DNA of 7,282 nt, taken from assembly GCA_003527885.1 (NCBI GenBank), contig DPWB01000374.1:1-7282 (forward strand), given 5' to 3'. This document shows positions 6,363-7,282 of the stretch, one piece after another. The notes under the pieces were generated by a model. The model did not search any database. It saw only the letters and a list, made by a program, of their open reading frames with translations, and had not been told where the DNA came from. The position numbers and the translations under genes were made by a program. The DNA comes from Candidatus Competibacteraceae bacterium. Lineage in GTDB: Bacteria; Pseudomonadota; Gammaproteobacteria; Competibacterales; Competibacteraceae. How positions within the stretch are numbered: the first letter of the stretch is position 1; every line of letters begins with the position of its first letter.

Positions 6363-7261
6363 ATGGCCACCCTCGCCAAGCTCTATCGTCAATACCGTAA
6401 GCGACTGTCGATCAAAGGCTTCATGCGGGTTGTGGGACAGCCGTACTGGCGATTGCGGGATTGTTTGCGGGATGGTGCGCAACGACGCCAGCGGACGCAG
6501 GTTCAGGGGCGAGCGGGTGCCTGGGTTCAAGCGGTAGCGGCGGCGCAACCGACTTATGGGTCTCCTCGGATTTATCAGACTCTCCGGCAACAGCATCGGC
6601 CCATCGGGCGTGAGCGGGTACGGCGGTCGATGGGCGAATCGGGCTTGCGGCCGCCACCCCCCTTGAAGAGAAAACGGCCTGCCCACCCCGTAGTCACTGA
6701 ACGTGACTGGCCCATTGGGCGGCGATTGCAGATCGACGCCACGCGGTTTCGCCTCGAGGATGGCGTGGCCTGGGTCTATCGGGTTGAAGACGTGAAAACC
6801 CGCCGGTGCGTCGCCGCCAGCGCCGCACCGGCCTTAAGTCAGGAACGCGCCGCGGCCACTTTGTTGGAGGGCCATCAACGGTTGGCAGCCTTTGGGCTAG
6901 TCGGGCCGCGCCGTATCCAAAGTGACGCCGGTTCGGACTTCACTTCCGGCCACTTCCAGCACCTCTGCCAGACCCTCGGTCAGTGGGTGCGCTGTCGGGT
7001 TGCTCAAGTGGGTGGGATGGGTATCCTGGAACGCTTGAACCGCACCTTCAAGCACGCGTTCGTCTTTCGCTACAAGGTCACTACCCTGGCCAAACTCAAG
7101 ACCCTCTTACCCGCATTCCAGCATTGGTATAACGAACAGCGATTACCTAGTCTTTCAAAAAAGACCTGTCAATCATCCGGGACCCAACACATAATCCTCA
7201 AATACTCTATATGCTACAATAGGCTGGGAATTGTGGGAATCGGGTGGGTAAAGCTCTACCC
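6363..7261 (+). CDS. IS3-family transposase OrfB, catalytic part; no stop codon
   Basis: DDE recombinase that cuts and joins the IS ends, made mainly as OrfAB by -1 frameshifting and possibly alone from ATG 6363, two bases after the orfA stop. Residues about 20-100 form the HTH_21-like region (ending TYGSPRIYQTLRQQHRPIGRERVRRSMGESGLRP). The integrase core follows, with D125 (QIDATRF), D188 (IQSDAGSDFTS) and E223 (GGMGILERLNRTFK). There are 62 residues between the two Asp and 34 between Asp and Glu, one fewer than the usual 35. The conserved WYN is at 255-257, but the usual tail after it is replaced by RLPSLSKKTC; the frame then passes through the right repeat (7150-7171) into flanking DNA and stays open to the adapter. 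So the 3' end is probably deleted, frameshifted or misassembled. The catalytic core is complete, but activity is uncertain. Confidence 0.82.
7150..7171 (-). repeat. Right terminal inverted repeat of the IS
   Basis: Read on the minus strand it begins TGACAGGTCTTTTTTGAAAG and matches the left repeat at 16 of 22 positions. It overlaps the last part of the open orfB frame. Its TGA tip sets the element's right boundary at 7171. Confidence 0.6.
7172..7261. other. Lower-GC DNA flanking the insertion sequence
   Basis: Ninety bases clearly richer in A/T than the operon. They contain TGCTACAAT (7212-7220), which resembles an extended -10 promoter element on the plus strand, but no good -35 box at normal spacing. 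No gene can be called. It may be true flanking DNA, a different genomic context joined through the repeat, or a chimeric read end. Confidence 0.4.
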
Positions 7262-7282
7262 CTGTCTCTTATACACATCTCC
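7262..7282 (+). other. Sequencing adapter (Nextera/Tn5 mosaic end)
   Basis: Bases 7262-7280 are CTGTCTCTTATACACATCT, identical to the Tn5 mosaic-end adapter used in Nextera libraries, and the following CC continues one of the two adapter arms. This is library artefact at a contig end, not genome sequence. Any reading frame entering it, including orfB, is artificial from 7262 onward. Confidence 0.95.

Larger units (their letters stand above)
6048..7171 (+). mobile_element. IS3-family insertion sequence
   Basis: A 1124-base element bounded by imperfect 22-base inverted repeats that both start TGA. It carries the IS3 layout: a short orfA with helix-turn-helix and leucine zipper, an A6G frameshift site, and orfB with a D-D-E integrase core. 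No target duplication is evident: the flanks are CAAAC on the left (6043-6047) and ATCAT on the right (7172-7176). The orfB end is abnormal, so this copy may be a decayed or rearranged version. It lies 281 bases from the DUF4331 start codon, outside the operon's coding part. Confidence 0.75.

Noticed and set aside
6357..6686. 109-codon minus-strand frame inside orfB
   Set aside because: Antisense shadow of the transposase gene.
7212..7220. Extended -10-like TGCTACAAT as a promoter
   Set aside because: No -35 box at normal spacing and no gene downstream before the adapter; too weak to call separately.

Overview
The window looks like a contig end from a high-GC (roughly 65%) proteobacterium. 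The GC-rich codon use, the group 1 globin written as a lipoprotein, the DUF4331/HupE-type membrane genes and the ECF sigma/ChrR-like pair all fit a beta- or gammaproteobacterium. I cannot name the genus. The last 21 bases match the Nextera/Tn5 sequencing adapter, so genomic sequence ends at 7261.

Bases 1-5766 hold six genes, all on the minus strand and tightly packed. In transcription order they are: a secreted DUF4331 protein (5766-4207), a secreted TPR protein (4180-2951), a HupE/UreJ-like membrane protein with a periplasmic EF-hand (2954-1650), a lipoprotein group 1 truncated hemoglobin (1631-1161), an ECF sigma factor (about 1033-458), and a cupin-bearing anti-sigma factor that runs off the window (461-<1). 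TPR/HupE and sigma/anti-sigma each overlap by four bases (ATGA). The globin starts 18 bases after HupE. A hairpin and a good sigma-70-type promoter lie between globin and sigma gene, so the regulatory pair can be transcribed alone as well as by read-through.

Bases 5767-6047 are non-coding. Next to the DUF4331 gene, a 14-base inverted repeat (13 pairs) would place the Shine-Dalgarno sequence inside a long stem in the mRNA leader, with smaller hairpins in the loop.

Bases 6048-7171 are an IS3-family insertion sequence with imperfect 22-base terminal repeats starting TGA, orfA, an A6G slippery site in the correct frame for -1 frameshifting, and orfB with a D-D-E triad. The right end is abnormal: orfB has no stop codon, its C-terminus looks shortened, and no target duplication is visible. 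After it come 90 bases of lower-GC DNA and then the adapter.

Working model (inference): the ECF sigma and its metal-binding cupin anti-sigma sense an oxidative or related envelope signal. They sit with an exported module (DUF4331, TPR, HupE-like transporter, outer-membrane-type heme globin) that handles a metal, heme or reactive gas in the periplasm. The grouping is the most interesting part of the window; no substrate can be read from the sequence.
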